NCBI RefSeq assembly: GCF_000499845.2
Contig: NC_023758.2
Location: 42,639,524 to 42,703,523 of the forward strand
Length of the DNA: 64,000 nt
Reading direction: 5' to 3'
From: Phaseolus vulgaris
Lineage: Eukaryota; Streptophyta; Magnoliopsida; Fabales; Fabaceae
The position numbers and the translations under genes were made by a program. Shown here piece after piece: positions 22,787-34,363 of this stretch (position 1 is the first letter of the stretch; the number at the start of each line of letters is the position of its first letter). The notes under the pieces were generated by a model. The model was not told the origin of the DNA, made no database searches, and was given only the letters and a program-made list of their open reading frames with translations.

Positions 22787-22791
<5 letters not shown>
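22313..22791 (+). repeat. 3' LTR of the Gypsy element
   Basis: It is 479 bp like its 5' partner. The end reads GGTGTA instead of GGTACA and runs straight into a TA dinucleotide repeat, so its last bases may have been altered by repeat slippage. Confidence 0.92.

Positions 22792-22819
<28 letters not shown>
22790..22819. repeat. (TA)n microsatellite at the Gypsy insertion site
   Basis: About 30 bases of uninterrupted TA follow the 3' LTR; the 5' flank is a short, imperfect AT run (13,246-13,257). Confidence 0.95.
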
Positions 22820-22820
<1 letters not shown>

Positions 22821-24416
22821 CTATTGATTTCATTTCAAAAATATTACAATATATTAATTTAAATATTAAATATGACCAAATAACATTAAAATTTAAAAAA
22901 CGACTATTAACATTTTTTAATTACACATAATCAATTCTAACTCATATATCTTACTTTTTTTTGAGAGTGTATATATCTTCTATAGTTATTTCTAAGCTGT
23001 GCAAAACTATTAAGAGCAACAAAACTTTTTTTTTTTTTGGATATAAGACTATTGCGTCCTACCTTGCTGGATTTAAATTTCGGCACCAAATTCCATTTCA
23101 ATGAAATTCATTCTTCCGGTTCTCTTTATGAGATCTCTAATTAACTCACTCCAAATCTTTTGATTAAGATTTGACTTAAATAATAAGGGAAGAAAACAAA
23201 TGCTAAAAAAGTAACTTTATTATAAAAATAAAACATAATAATATACATTTATTGTTTATTAAAACACTTACCTTCCGAGTGTCAGATTTTCATGGTTGTT
23301 AACTTGTTATAATCATTCTTCCTTGTTTAGAAGTGGTCTACCACCAATTAATATCTCATGAACTCTAAAAGGACAAAAACTAGTTACTAAAATTGATAAA
23401 TTGTGGAAAAAGTTAGAAATATTTTGGTAGTGTTGGTGCCGGTGCTCTTGAGCTGTGAGAAAATATTTGGTAAGTTATTCTCAAAGGTTTTGAGGGTTAA
23501 ATTGTGATAAATATTGAAACGGTATATATTTATAGATGATCTGATAATATCTCGATAGTGAATGAATTAATAAATTCAACAAACTCTCGATTTTAAATTA
23601 TTTTGATATTATTATTGAAAAGTGAATTTTTAATTTTATAAAATTAATTTTAAAAATAAGTGAAAAATTGTTTTCATTATTTTGAATTTTGAATTTAATT
23701 AGAATGAAAGGGGTTTACTGTTAGTGTGATGGTAAAAAGTTTGGAGTCCAGTTAGGTGATATGGTGATGAAGTGAGTTATGGTATCTTGGCCTCCAAGTG
23801 GGTCTCACTATGGGCCGACACTAGAAAGTGCTGTCGCTACCTCCCATGCCAAAACAAACAGAGCCAAGTTTATATTCCACCCACTTGGAACAAAATTTAT
23901 TATACACTGACCCTACCACACCTCTGTTCAATTATACCATTTCTAGAGTAATTTTTCAAAGCATTTTTTTAGAGTTATCATAAACATGCACATCACATTT
24001 TGGATTGTATGTAACTAGAAAAAAAGAGAGAAACAAAAAAGTAATAATCAATGTGATGAGTTATTCGTTACATGAAAGAAGAGAGTAAGAGAGGTGTGAA
24101 ATGAAATGGAAGAAGAAATTGATATGGCTATTGTTTCGGTATCAAGAAACTATGCTAGATAGGTATATTTGACAGGGACAATTTACACAAATGTAAAAGA
24201 TATGAATATTTATAAATGAAGTAATGACACATTGTTTATACTTCTAAAATGTAGCTTTTTACTTAAATAGAACTCAAACTTGTCATAAATATGTTAAAAT
24301 TAGTAATTGTCGATGAAAACCTATAAATAGAAGCATGCTTAATTATATTCAATGAACACATTATACACATAATATTAACTTAGGTAATTTATAATTAGTG
24401 AATAATAAAAACATAA
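22820..24416. other. Intergenic DNA, no gene seen
   Basis: No coding or RNA signal is recognised. The patch at 23,700-23,900 is less AT-rich but has no long frame or familiar motif. Confidence 0.6.
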
Positions 24417-24426
24417 TGATTTTATA

Positions 24427-25210
24427 GGTTTTTTTGACCATGATGGAGTTATTTTTTACTTTTTTTTTTACCAAAATGGGGTTCGTTTAAAAAAAATTAC
24501 AAATTTAGGCAAGTCGTGCCTAATTGGAACGACTTCATATGCAGAAGTCGTCCCAATTAGGTACGACTTCTGCCATGTCATACTAAAGTCGTGCCAACTT
24601 GGTACGACTTCTACCCTGTCATACTGAAGTTGTGCCAACTTGGCACGACTTCTGCCACATCATAATTTTTTATTTTATTTTTAGTTTTATTGTTTATATA
24701 TTGGGTAGTAAGTTATGTAATGTTAAAAATTAATTTCTTCTCATCATTACGTGTTTTGTAAAATCATTAATTATCAAGCTATTTATTTTGCAAATTCACA
24801 GCAATAATTCTCTATTTATTTTTTAAATATAATAATTTTTCATTTATCTATTTATTTCCAAATTCAATAACAATTTTGTTATTTTTTAATTAATCAAATA
24901 ATCAAGTTATTGTATTACATTACCGTCAAATATGATCCATACACGATTATCAAATTTTTTGTTCCTTAAAACTAACACTCTTAGAAAATTATGTATCAAA
25001 TTAATTTTTAACATTACATAACTTACTATCTAATATATAAACAATAAAATTAAAAAAAAAATGTCGTGACAGAAGTCGTGCCAACTTGGAACGATTTCTG
25101 CATATGAAGTCGTGCCGAATTGGCACGACTTGCCTAAATTTGTAATTCTTTTAAAATGGATTCCATTTTGGTAAAAACCAAAAAAAATAACCCCATCATG
25201 GTCAAAAAAC
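24427..25210. mobile_element. Foldback Mutator-like non-autonomous element
   Basis: TGATTTTATA flanks the element on both sides (24,417-24,426 and 25,211-25,220), a perfect 10-bp target duplication. The termini are inverted: GGTTTTTTTGACCATGATGG on the left and, reverse-complemented, GTTTTTTGACCATGATGG on the right. The arms extend inward with high similarity to about 24,738 and from about 24,998, leaving a loop of about 260 bp. There is no ORF. A 9-11 bp target duplication with long inverted repeats is characteristic of the Mutator superfamily; without a transposase the class is inference. Confidence 0.85.
24510..24652. repeat. Array of palindromic AAGTCGTGCC units in the foldback left arm
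   Basis: Four imperfect palindromes of the form AAGTCGTGCCAA.TTGGCACGACTT lie near 24,510, 24,543, 24,585 and 24,626; the last three have about 41-bp spacing. The right arm has only two (25,071-25,098 and 25,108-25,132). Confidence 0.85.
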
Positions 25211-25459
25211 TGATTTTATATGTTATTAGGGTTCTGGTTAGGAAAAAACACATACTAAAATGTAGTAAATTGCATTAGCTTAAATATTTATATTTTATTT
25301 ATTAAAAGGTAAATTAGCCATTATTTTTAAAAAGAATAAATAGTGTTATTTATTATTTTTTGATTAATTACTAAAGAGATAATTTATTATATATGTAATC
25401 GTTACATATAAATAAATAAATTATTTTTCATTTATTAAAGAGTAATTTATATATATATC

Positions 25460-26360
25460 AAGAAAATCTTTAAATAAAAATTAATTTTAGTAAAAAAAAT
25501 AATTACTTAAAATTTTTAAATTAATATATAATTAATTACGAGAGTGTTTTTTTAAATATGCGTGCACAATTTATGTAAACATGTTTAAAGCTTTATTCAA
25601 AGAAGAAAACTTACACATTATCATAAGTATTTATGATGTTATTCTTCAATTATATTTAGAGTTATAACATACTTGGCATAATGACATATGACTATAGATC
25701 ACAACAATAAAAAAGATAAACTGTTAAAAAAAAAATTATCTATTAACTAGTATTTTAGTCTATATAATGTATTTCGCCTTTCTTCTTAGATTTTTATATT
25801 TTTTTTATTTTGTTTTGTTCCTTACTCTGGTTCACTGGTATTGTTTTCTTATTTTTAAATATATCTATATATATACATATATAGATATTTTAGTATAACA
25901 AATTATTGATGTTGATTATGTTATTATAGTTGGAATTCTAAGTACTCAAAAATAATAATTTATAAATAAAAATAATTAGTTATTATATTGATTAAATTAG
26001 ATATTATTTTATAAATTAAAAAAATATTAGTATTTAAAATAATTTTTATTATGAATACAAATTTAAAAAATAGTTTTTAGATTGATGTTTAATATTAATT
26101 ACCAATATTTTAACTATTAATTATTTTAGATTTTAAATTAGTCTTTAATTATAGTTAGTAATTAATTTAAAATCTATTAAAATTAGTAACTAAAATTTTG
26201 GTAAATAATATTAAATAATAATTTATAATTTTTTTATTAATAATAGAAATTACTTTAAATAATAATAATATTTTAATTCATAAAATAATATTTTATTTAA
26301 TTAGTATAATAATTAGTTATTTTTTATTTTTAAAATAACTTTTTATTTAAAGATTTTCTT
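25460..26360. mobile_element. Inverted-repeat element (CACTA-like MITE family, copy 2)
   Basis: The left end AAGAAAATCTTTAAATAAAA at 25,460 is matched, reverse-complemented, by AAGAAAATCTTTAAATAAAA ending at 26,360, followed by a further related stretch. The inner half (25,960-26,330) has the TTATATTGATTAAATTAGAT and AATTAGTATAATAATTAG arms shared with the other copies. The outer CACTA bases are lost. It may be two nested or joined elements, since the distance is larger than in the 34-kb copy. Confidence 0.55.
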
Positions 26361-29300
26361 GGATAATAATAATTTATTAAGAACAAGATCATTATGAATT
26401 TATTAAGAACAAGATAAGTATGGTTGTGGGTATATAAATCACAATTGACTCAATTATAAAATACTAAAGAAATAAGATTGTATTTGGAAACTCATTCAAA
26501 ATTGAATGAAAGTTTTACTGACTCAAATGTACAAAGGGAAAGTCTCATATTACTGGTAGTTTAATGAAACAATGTCTAACACACAAATAGAGTAATCTAT
26601 TTTATAACTTAAAACCAATATTTAAGATTACTTTTTCTTTGTTTAAAATTTGAGTCAAAAGTATTTTGAAAATGAAATTAAAAAAACAACTCATTTTTGT
26701 TTTAATGGCACATATGAATTTAGTATAAAAATTAGTGTAAAAGTTGTATAAATTTATTCTATGTGAAAGATAATCCTAAAAGTTGTGCACGAAATTAGTG
26801 TAAAAGTTAAATATAAGGTGAAGTAAGTTTAAGTAGGAACTAATATGGAGGGAAGAACTTTTTTTTTCTCAGTTATGAAAGGCTGAAGGTTAATAATGCA
26901 TGTGGAGGTTATAATTATCTCAAATGTTTGGCTCCTATACATATAAGCAATGTCATCCATACCTCAAAAAATGTTGTATCTGGTGCATGCATGAAACAAG
27001 ATATGGAGTGAAAAACCACAATGGAAGAGTCACTATCTATGACCATTTCTTAACTTTGTCAATGTTGGAAAATAGTTGCTAGGGTTTTGTTATGCTGGAA
27101 AATTTTAAATCAATTTTTGGACATCTGATACAATTCCTATAAAATTTTTATGAATGTTTCCCTATAAATTTTTCTTTTACATTTTTGCTACTAAGTTCAG
27201 ACTATATGTTTTTGTATTCATATGAAAAATAATAGATGTAGTTTGTTCAGTTGAATAAAAAATATATTGATTGTAACTTGAAAAATACTTATTTTTAATG
27301 ATTTTTTGGAGTCATGAAAGAAATCATAACTTGTATATATAAAAATAGGCTTAGAACATTTCTAAAATATTCTATATTTATTTATTTATTTCTATTTGCT
27401 GATAAAAAAAAACTAACCACGAATTATAAACTATTTTATGTTTATACATTAAAAATGTTTAGATTTTGCTTTCCCATAGTTGAATGGAATATGATACCTC
27501 CTATTAAGATAGTTGGATAGTTCTAGAATGAACGTTTTTCTTGAATATGCTCTATTTTTTATTTCACTTTTATTTTTATCATATCATCTATGTTATGTTA
27601 TCGCCTTTTTTATCTCTTTATTATTTTTTTTGACACGTACACCCCATTTTGAAGTATATACGTAGAATTTTTTTGGTAGTTGAATAGTTAAAGGGTTTGG
27701 TTTCCTTAGATGAAAAAAAAGTCCCATCACTCTGAGAAAGTCGGTAGAAGCAAGTGACTGGAATCTGTGTCAACAAATCAATTAAAACCTAATTTATTGG
27801 GTGCGTGCTTTAGTTTACCACTCATTCATGAAAATAATAAAAGAAAAAGAGGAAAAAGCTACTCAGTTTGGTATGTTGACACATATATGTAAAGTAAAAG
27901 ACGATGTCTTTTGTTTTCTGGTGTTGACAATTCAGGTCATGCAAGTTCGAGCATTCGGGACCATGTGCTTCCTAATCATAATTAATTAACAAAACTGCAG
28001 AATCAAATCAAATGCCATCTATATATCATATTCACATAACCCACCCAACAAAACAAATCAATGATACTAACCACCATTTAAAAACTGTAATCAAACTGAA
28101 CTCATAGATACGAATCCCATATCTCAATTGGCCTCGAACTGCATGAAATATATTTCATTTCTATATATGCCACTGCTACTACTGCTGTAATGTTACGTAC
28201 GTACCAAACTAGCTAAACAGACACACATATACATAAATAAATATATACACAGAGAGAGAGAGGCGAAACATTGAATGAATATGATATGACTAAACTCTGA
28301 CTCGAGGCATTTGGTGTCGAATTATAGTGAACTCAAAGTACACGTTACATATCATGTGATTTTTGGTTTATGTTGAGCTTGTGATGAGTCTGAGAATCAG
28401 CATCAGCCGACCACCACATAGTTTTTGTTCTTGAAACGATCCATCATTGGATCAACTTGGCACATGCCCTGTGGCTTCCTCCTCTGAAAACCATTCATTC
28501 ATTCATATGCCCCGTCAACATTTTGTTTTCTTCTTTGGCTACGTGTTTGTTTGATAATTACCTACGCAGAAGGGAAAAAAAAGTGGAACAGATTAAAAGT
28601 CATGCATGCCCTAACAAAACACACGTGTAGTGTCTGGTCTGGGATTCATCATAGCAATGTGAGTGGGTCTTGTTCTTGTCCGTGGCCCCAAGTAATAGGT
28701 CAGGCCTAGGGATCTTTGACAAAGAGACACGTTGACGGCACGGCGGTTCTCAATTCTCATTGACTTGAGGATCTGTGGATGTTTCTTGTTGGGTTTAACC
28801 CTTGAAACCCTTCACTGTCTTTCTACATTAGAACACACAGAAAAAGACACAACACAAGCCTAGGTGCTACTTTGTAGGTGCCTGGCTAAGAAAAACTAAA
28901 ATATCGTATACTGTGCACACACACATTCACCTTGTATCTAGACTTCATATTGGATATCTTACTTCCTTTCATGTCCCATTTATATAATAAGGCTAAATGG
29001 TTGACACACAAAAGTATTATTTTGGGTTTTTAAAACTAAAAGACTGCAAAACTAATACAATATTGCTGCAGTGAAAGCTAATTATATTGTATTTAATATT
29101 GGCCCACAATAATAATAATAATGTACTAACTATTATTAAGTTTATAATTAAATGTTTTCAACAAGTTTGGCTCTATTGGTTGATTTATAAATGATTTTTC
29201 AACCCTTTCATTATTGAGTAAGTTAGGAATTGGATTTTCAAGTCACATCAAACTTTTAAAAATGTTAAACTAACTCTTATTATTGAGTTTGGAAAATAAT

Positions 29301-30648
29301 TACACTTACCCATTGTTTGAATAAAGAGAGAAAATAAAGGGGGAAACGACAAAAATAACGAGAAAAGTATCTCTTTGACTTAATTATATGTTTATGTATT
29401 TCAGAGGCTCGTATTTGGATTTCCTATTTGTTTTCATCGGTTAAAACCAATTTTGTGATCACAATTTTGTGTGCTGTTTGACTCTTTTTTTTACTTGAAA
29501 TTCAATTTCGTTTCAACTAGGAAAAAGCTGGGAAAAAAGAAATTCAGAAAAAATCATAAATATATTTTATTTTTTTATCTTATCTATTAATTTATTGTAT
29601 TGTTTATTTTAAAGAGAGAAATGAACTATAAAAGAATAAGATAAGATAAATGTTAAATACAATGAACAATACATATACAGGCAACAGTTGTAATTGGGTT
29701 GAGCACCCTTATCTGTAATTTTATCAACATATTTTGTCTCATCTTAAAAAAAGTACAATACATATACATATATTAATGTACATATAACATATTTAAAGTA
29801 TATATATTAAGTTATTTACAAAATACATAATAAATGTAATATAATATAATAAATGTAATATAATAAAGTATATATTTTTTAATATAATAAATGTAATATA
29901 CACACACAACACACACATATTTTATCAATGTTTTATTTTAACAAGTTCATCAATATTTTTTATGAATTATTTGGGTGATGGGATGGGAAGTGAGAAAGTG
30001 AAAAAATAACCTAAGAAAAGAAAAGAAAAAGTAAAAACGAGTACAAAGTGATATTTTTTAATTAAATGAAAAAATAAAAAATGAGTAAAAATATTCATAC
30101 TATTTATACTACGGAAACACATTTTTTATTTATTTTGATTTTATATAATTATGTTTAATATTAAAAATTAAATAAAAAATATTAATTAAATCAAAATAAC
30201 GTTTGTATATCTGTATTTTTTATTTTTATTATTTATATACAATTATGTTTAATATTAAAAATTAAATAAAAAATGTCAACTAAATCAAATAATAAAAAAA
30301 ATAAAAATGATGATTTATAAGAAATACGAAGATATGGATAAAAATATAAGAGTTGTTTAACATTTAATAAATTGTTTTGTTGCAACAAATATTTTTTTTT
30401 AAAAATAACACAATACTTATAATAAAAAAAATCAAATATTAATATAAAAATAAAATAAAAAATTAAAAGTAATTAAAAAGGAAAATCCCTTTATATAAAT
30501 ATAAATAAATTATATTTCACAAAATATTCTTGGAATCAATCTCAACTTTCTCACTAATCTTCATATCCAGACTACATACACCACATCTATACCAATCCAT
30601 CTTCATAAAGAGTAGAGCTGCAGATATAGAGACTTAATTCCAATAGTA

Positions 30649-30651
<3 letters not shown>

Positions 30652-30699
<48 letters not shown>
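30652..30699. repeat. (AT)n microsatellite
   Basis: It is 48 bases of uninterrupted TA/AT dinucleotide. Confidence 0.97.
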
Positions 30700-30703
<4 letters not shown>

Positions 30704-31636
30704 GAAAAGTAAAATATTAATGTATTTCGTAAAAAAAATCTCGTTCACTGTGACTCTTTGTTCTGTGTGAGATCACTTCCTAGTTTAGAGCATTAGACTC
30801 TCTTTTTATAACTACTCTGACCAACATGATTCACGACTTCAACTTGTCTTTCCTTTTATAAAAAATACCCGCCACTAAGAATTATATTTTTAAAAATTGA
30901 AAATGTTGAAGAAAATAGTTCGTATTCAAACATTAATATATTTCAATATTAAGCAAATGAATAGAACAAATAAATAACTAAATAGATTTAAATAACTTTA
31001 TTTTATGATATACAAAAACAGTAGGGGGAAAAGGTAGGAAAGAAAACCAATGATTTTATTCTCTTACTATATCATTATTTAGACGAATCTAATTTTATGC
31101 TCGTTTCCGAACTTTCAGTTTTGACTAATAAACTTTTTTTGTTATTTAGGAAATACATTTCTTTCACACTTCAATTCTCCTGTTTCGTTTCTTGTCTCCT
31201 CATATGTGCCTTTATTTTTAAAACGTTATAAAAAAAACACTTTTTTCTCTAAGTTGTTTAATTTTCTTTTTACCAGACAATTATTTTCAAGTAGATGCAG
31301 AAAATTTTAAGAAAATGCAAATGGGGAATTTGAGACCCCTACACGTGGACGAAAATTTTAAGAAAAAGTTTTCAAAGATACCGCAGAAAGCACATACAAA
31401 GATGTAAAGTTGTAAAAGACCACAGAAAATGAGGAAAACAGAACCCTACGCTCCCATGTGAAAATAGTAAGAACGTGACGACCATATATATATATATGTG
31501 TGTGTGAGAGAGAGAAGTAACTAGAAACGGAATCTCGTACTTTTATTTTGGTCATTCACCACGTAAATAAATTAACAGAGCACTGGAAGTCACAATTAAA
31601 AAAATGTTATACTAATAATTCTGTATCAGTTATATT

Positions 31637-31880
31637 TTAGTTAATTAAGAAATAATTGGTCTCAGCATCTTGGCATGCAAGGAAACAACATTGTCAACAA
31701 ATTCCTTGACATTTCTCGTAATAATAACTATATAGCTATCTAACTAGGCTCTGTAAACTACGATAAAGTATGATAAACTACGCATGCGTTGTTTTAGGTA
31801 ATTAAGAAACACTTTGGTCCAGAAACTTGGCACACAAGGAAACAGCATTGGTCAACAAATTCCTTGCCTTAGTTTCTTTC
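31637..31880. repeat. Diverged tandem duplication, period about 157 bp
   Basis: TTAATTAAGAAA..TTGGTC, CTTGGCA..CAAGGAAACA and GTCAACAAATTCCTTG appear in the same order in two copies (31,637-31,716 and 31,794-31,880). Each copy can form a small CAAGGAA/TTCCTTG hairpin. No function is seen. Confidence 0.75.
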
Positions 31881-34001
31881 TCATTATCTAATTTGTTTCG
31901 TTTCAGACAGCAACTCAAAGGTCCATCTGAAAAAGAAAAACACTTTTATGAAAAAAAGAGCAATATATAATGTCATTTTTAATATTTGAAATATAAACTG
32001 TAATAATATTTATTTACTCCTTTGCTTTGACGAATTAGGCGGAAATCACTATATATAGCAATTGTACCATTCCATAATGGCAGAGTATAATAATATAACT
32101 GCTTTCAGAACAAGTTGATAACGAATCGTGATGAATTATTTAGCCATATTCTCCTTATTTTGATTTTTGACTGATGATACACAATGGCGATGACAGAACA
32201 AAAGTTACAGCTACAGCATTCAATAATGCCATTCAGAAGAATAAAAGTATATAAAACTAACAAAGGAAAGAAGTGTCAATGGAGCAGCTTCATCTTTCTC
32301 CTCATTTGACCTGAATTTGGATTCAATCTCGATTTCCATAAGATTCAGTAAGATAAGATGAAATTAATATGATTTACTCCGAAACTATATTAATTTTAAT
32401 TATCAACCAATTTTTATTTTGTTATATATTTTAAAATAATCAATGAGAGTATTAAGAGATAATTATTAAAGTGGGTGTGTCAACAATTTGAAAAGGGTAA
32501 TCCTGAAAATATATTATTTTATATATTTAAAAATAATATAACAGCAAAAAGTAAAATAAAATTGAAGAAAGATGAGATTTAGAGTGAGTAATTTAAGCAT
32601 GCATGGTGGCTGCTGCATAGTGATGGCACGTAAGTGTTCGTGTTCTTTTAATTTATTCTTGATATATGATATGATATGATACAGTACTCATTCCTTTCAC
32701 CATCTCCGATCATGTGCTAATCTATCCAATGGCAGACACCCTCTGGATGCTAGAATAATACACACCAATACTATTCTCGTTAGGGTTCCCTCTACTAATA
32801 TAAAATTATCATCACTCCTAATTTTTTTTCTTTTCTTATAATTCCATTATATTCTATCGGATTATTCTCTATGCACTCCCATTATAAAAATAATTTACAT
32901 AACAAATCATGAAACATCAAATATTTTTAATAACCTTTTATTCAAAAACTTCTTATCTTTCATACTACTCTAATTCGATCATTGAAAACTAACCTTTTAT
33001 TGAAAAACTACTTACCTTTCAATTTACTTGGATTGGTATAAAAGTCTTAATTAGAATACTCACAAATCATGTACATATAAAAAAAACATACGACGCTCAA
33101 TAAACTTATTCGACTACTTTCTCTAATTATATTATCTAATTTTTATTTTAAATTTCATTTATCAGACTAATATAGCTTGTTCAGTTTAATATAATAAGGT
33201 GTACGATTAATTTGTCAGACTAATATAGCTTGAATAATTTCTAAAATAAATTTGTATTGTATGTTTATGACGTACATGACGTAAAAAATATGTCTTACTA
33301 AATATTAAATTATTTAAAATATAATTATTCAATATTTTAATATTTTAAATATAACTTTGTAATAAAATAGCTTTACTTTTAACATTGTATTAAAACAACA
33401 AATTTCTATAATATTGTGCCATTTCAATAACAGAACATATTTACAATTCTTATAGCTAACCATTAAATATTGCACTCCTAATTAAAGATTCATTTTAGTT
33501 TTGTCGTAACTACTTAATTACAACCTCACCCTATATTTTGTAATCATATCATTATAAACCGTGTAAATTTTAAAACTTGTCAAACTATATACTGCGTGAG
33601 GAATATGTGTATAACAAATGTACTTGTTAAGTTCTTATTGAATTCGGATTGCTGATAAAAAAAAGTTCTTGTTGATTTTAGATAATTTAAGTAATTGTAA
33701 ATAAAATTTGAAAAACCATTTATCACATTTTATGTTTTGTTTGATAAAAAACCTCTTCAAGAAATTTTTATTATAATATAATACAAACATCATCTAATAA
33801 TCTTCTAAAAGTATGTGTTATCTATGTTGGGGATCTTTCATGATAAAGATAAAAATATTTTATAGTATATAAATGGATGTAAACTTCATTTTATGAGTCA
33901 GTTATATAAGTTTGAATTAGACTTGAAGTTCAGATGACATGATATTATCAAAGATCTGTAACCATTTATACCATTAATATTGTTTAATAAATTCATAGAT
34001 G

Positions 34002-34360
34002 CACTAAAACATCATCATTAAATAGCAATTAAATTTAAAGACAAAAAATAATTAATAACTACATTGACTAAATTGTATACTACTTTATAGATTAAACAAT
34101 TATTAGTATCTAAAATGACTTTTATTATTAATAAAAACTTATAAGATGATTTCTAAATCGGTATCTAAATTAGCTACCAAGGTTTTAGATTCTAAATTAG
34201 TCCATAATTTAAAAATTACTTTATAAATTTTTATTAATAATAAAAAATACTTTAAATAATAATAATTTTTAAATTTATTAAATATTTCTAATTTAGTCAA
34301 TATAGTAACTAATTATTTTGGTATCTAAATTTAATTTTTATGTAATGATTTCTTGTAGTG
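34002..34360. mobile_element. CACTA-type MITE with 3-bp target duplication
   Basis: The left end is CACTAAAACATCATCATTAAA at 34,002. The right end, reverse-complemented, is CACTACAAGAAATCATTACA, ending at 34,360. Both sides are flanked by ATG (33,999-34,001 and 34,361-34,363), the 3-bp duplication typical of CACTA elements. Inner arms containing ACTACATTGACTAAATT and AATTTAGTCAATATAGTAACT are inverted, so most of the element can fold back. It has no coding capacity. This is the best preserved of four related copies in the window. Confidence 0.85.
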
Positions 34361-34363
34361 ATG

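Larger units (their letters stand above)
13258..22791 (+). mobile_element. Complete Ty3/Gypsy (Tat-type) LTR retrotransposon with antisense gene
   Basis: The element has 479-bp LTRs at both ends, each starting TGTACCGG. The 5' LTR ends GGTACA, a perfect inverted repeat of its start. The flanks show TATAT on both sides (13,253-13,257 and 22,792-22,796), a likely 5-bp target duplication though low in complexity. Inside are a tRNA-Lys-type primer site, gag, protease, RT, RNase H and integrase (Gypsy order), a long 3' region with a 71-bp tandem repeat and an antisense gene, and a GGGGGG polypurine tract. The extra antisense gene between integrase and 3' LTR is a known trait of Tat-lineage (Retand-like) elements. 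Stops and frameshifts in every ORF make this copy non-autonomous. It is visibly richer in G and C than its surroundings. Confidence 0.93.
26361..33998. other. Long AT-rich intergenic region, no gene seen
   Basis: No gene is supported. Contents noted: a repeated 40-50 bp word (ATGTTTAATATTAAAAATTA and following) at 30,151 and 30,244; a 48-bp AT microsatellite at 30,652-30,699; a diverged direct duplication at 31,637-31,716 and 31,794-31,880; and a dispersed-repeat remnant near 33,870-33,960. The stretch 28,140-28,900 is less AT-rich and may be regulatory or the edge of a gene, but no convincing exon was found. Confidence 0.55.
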
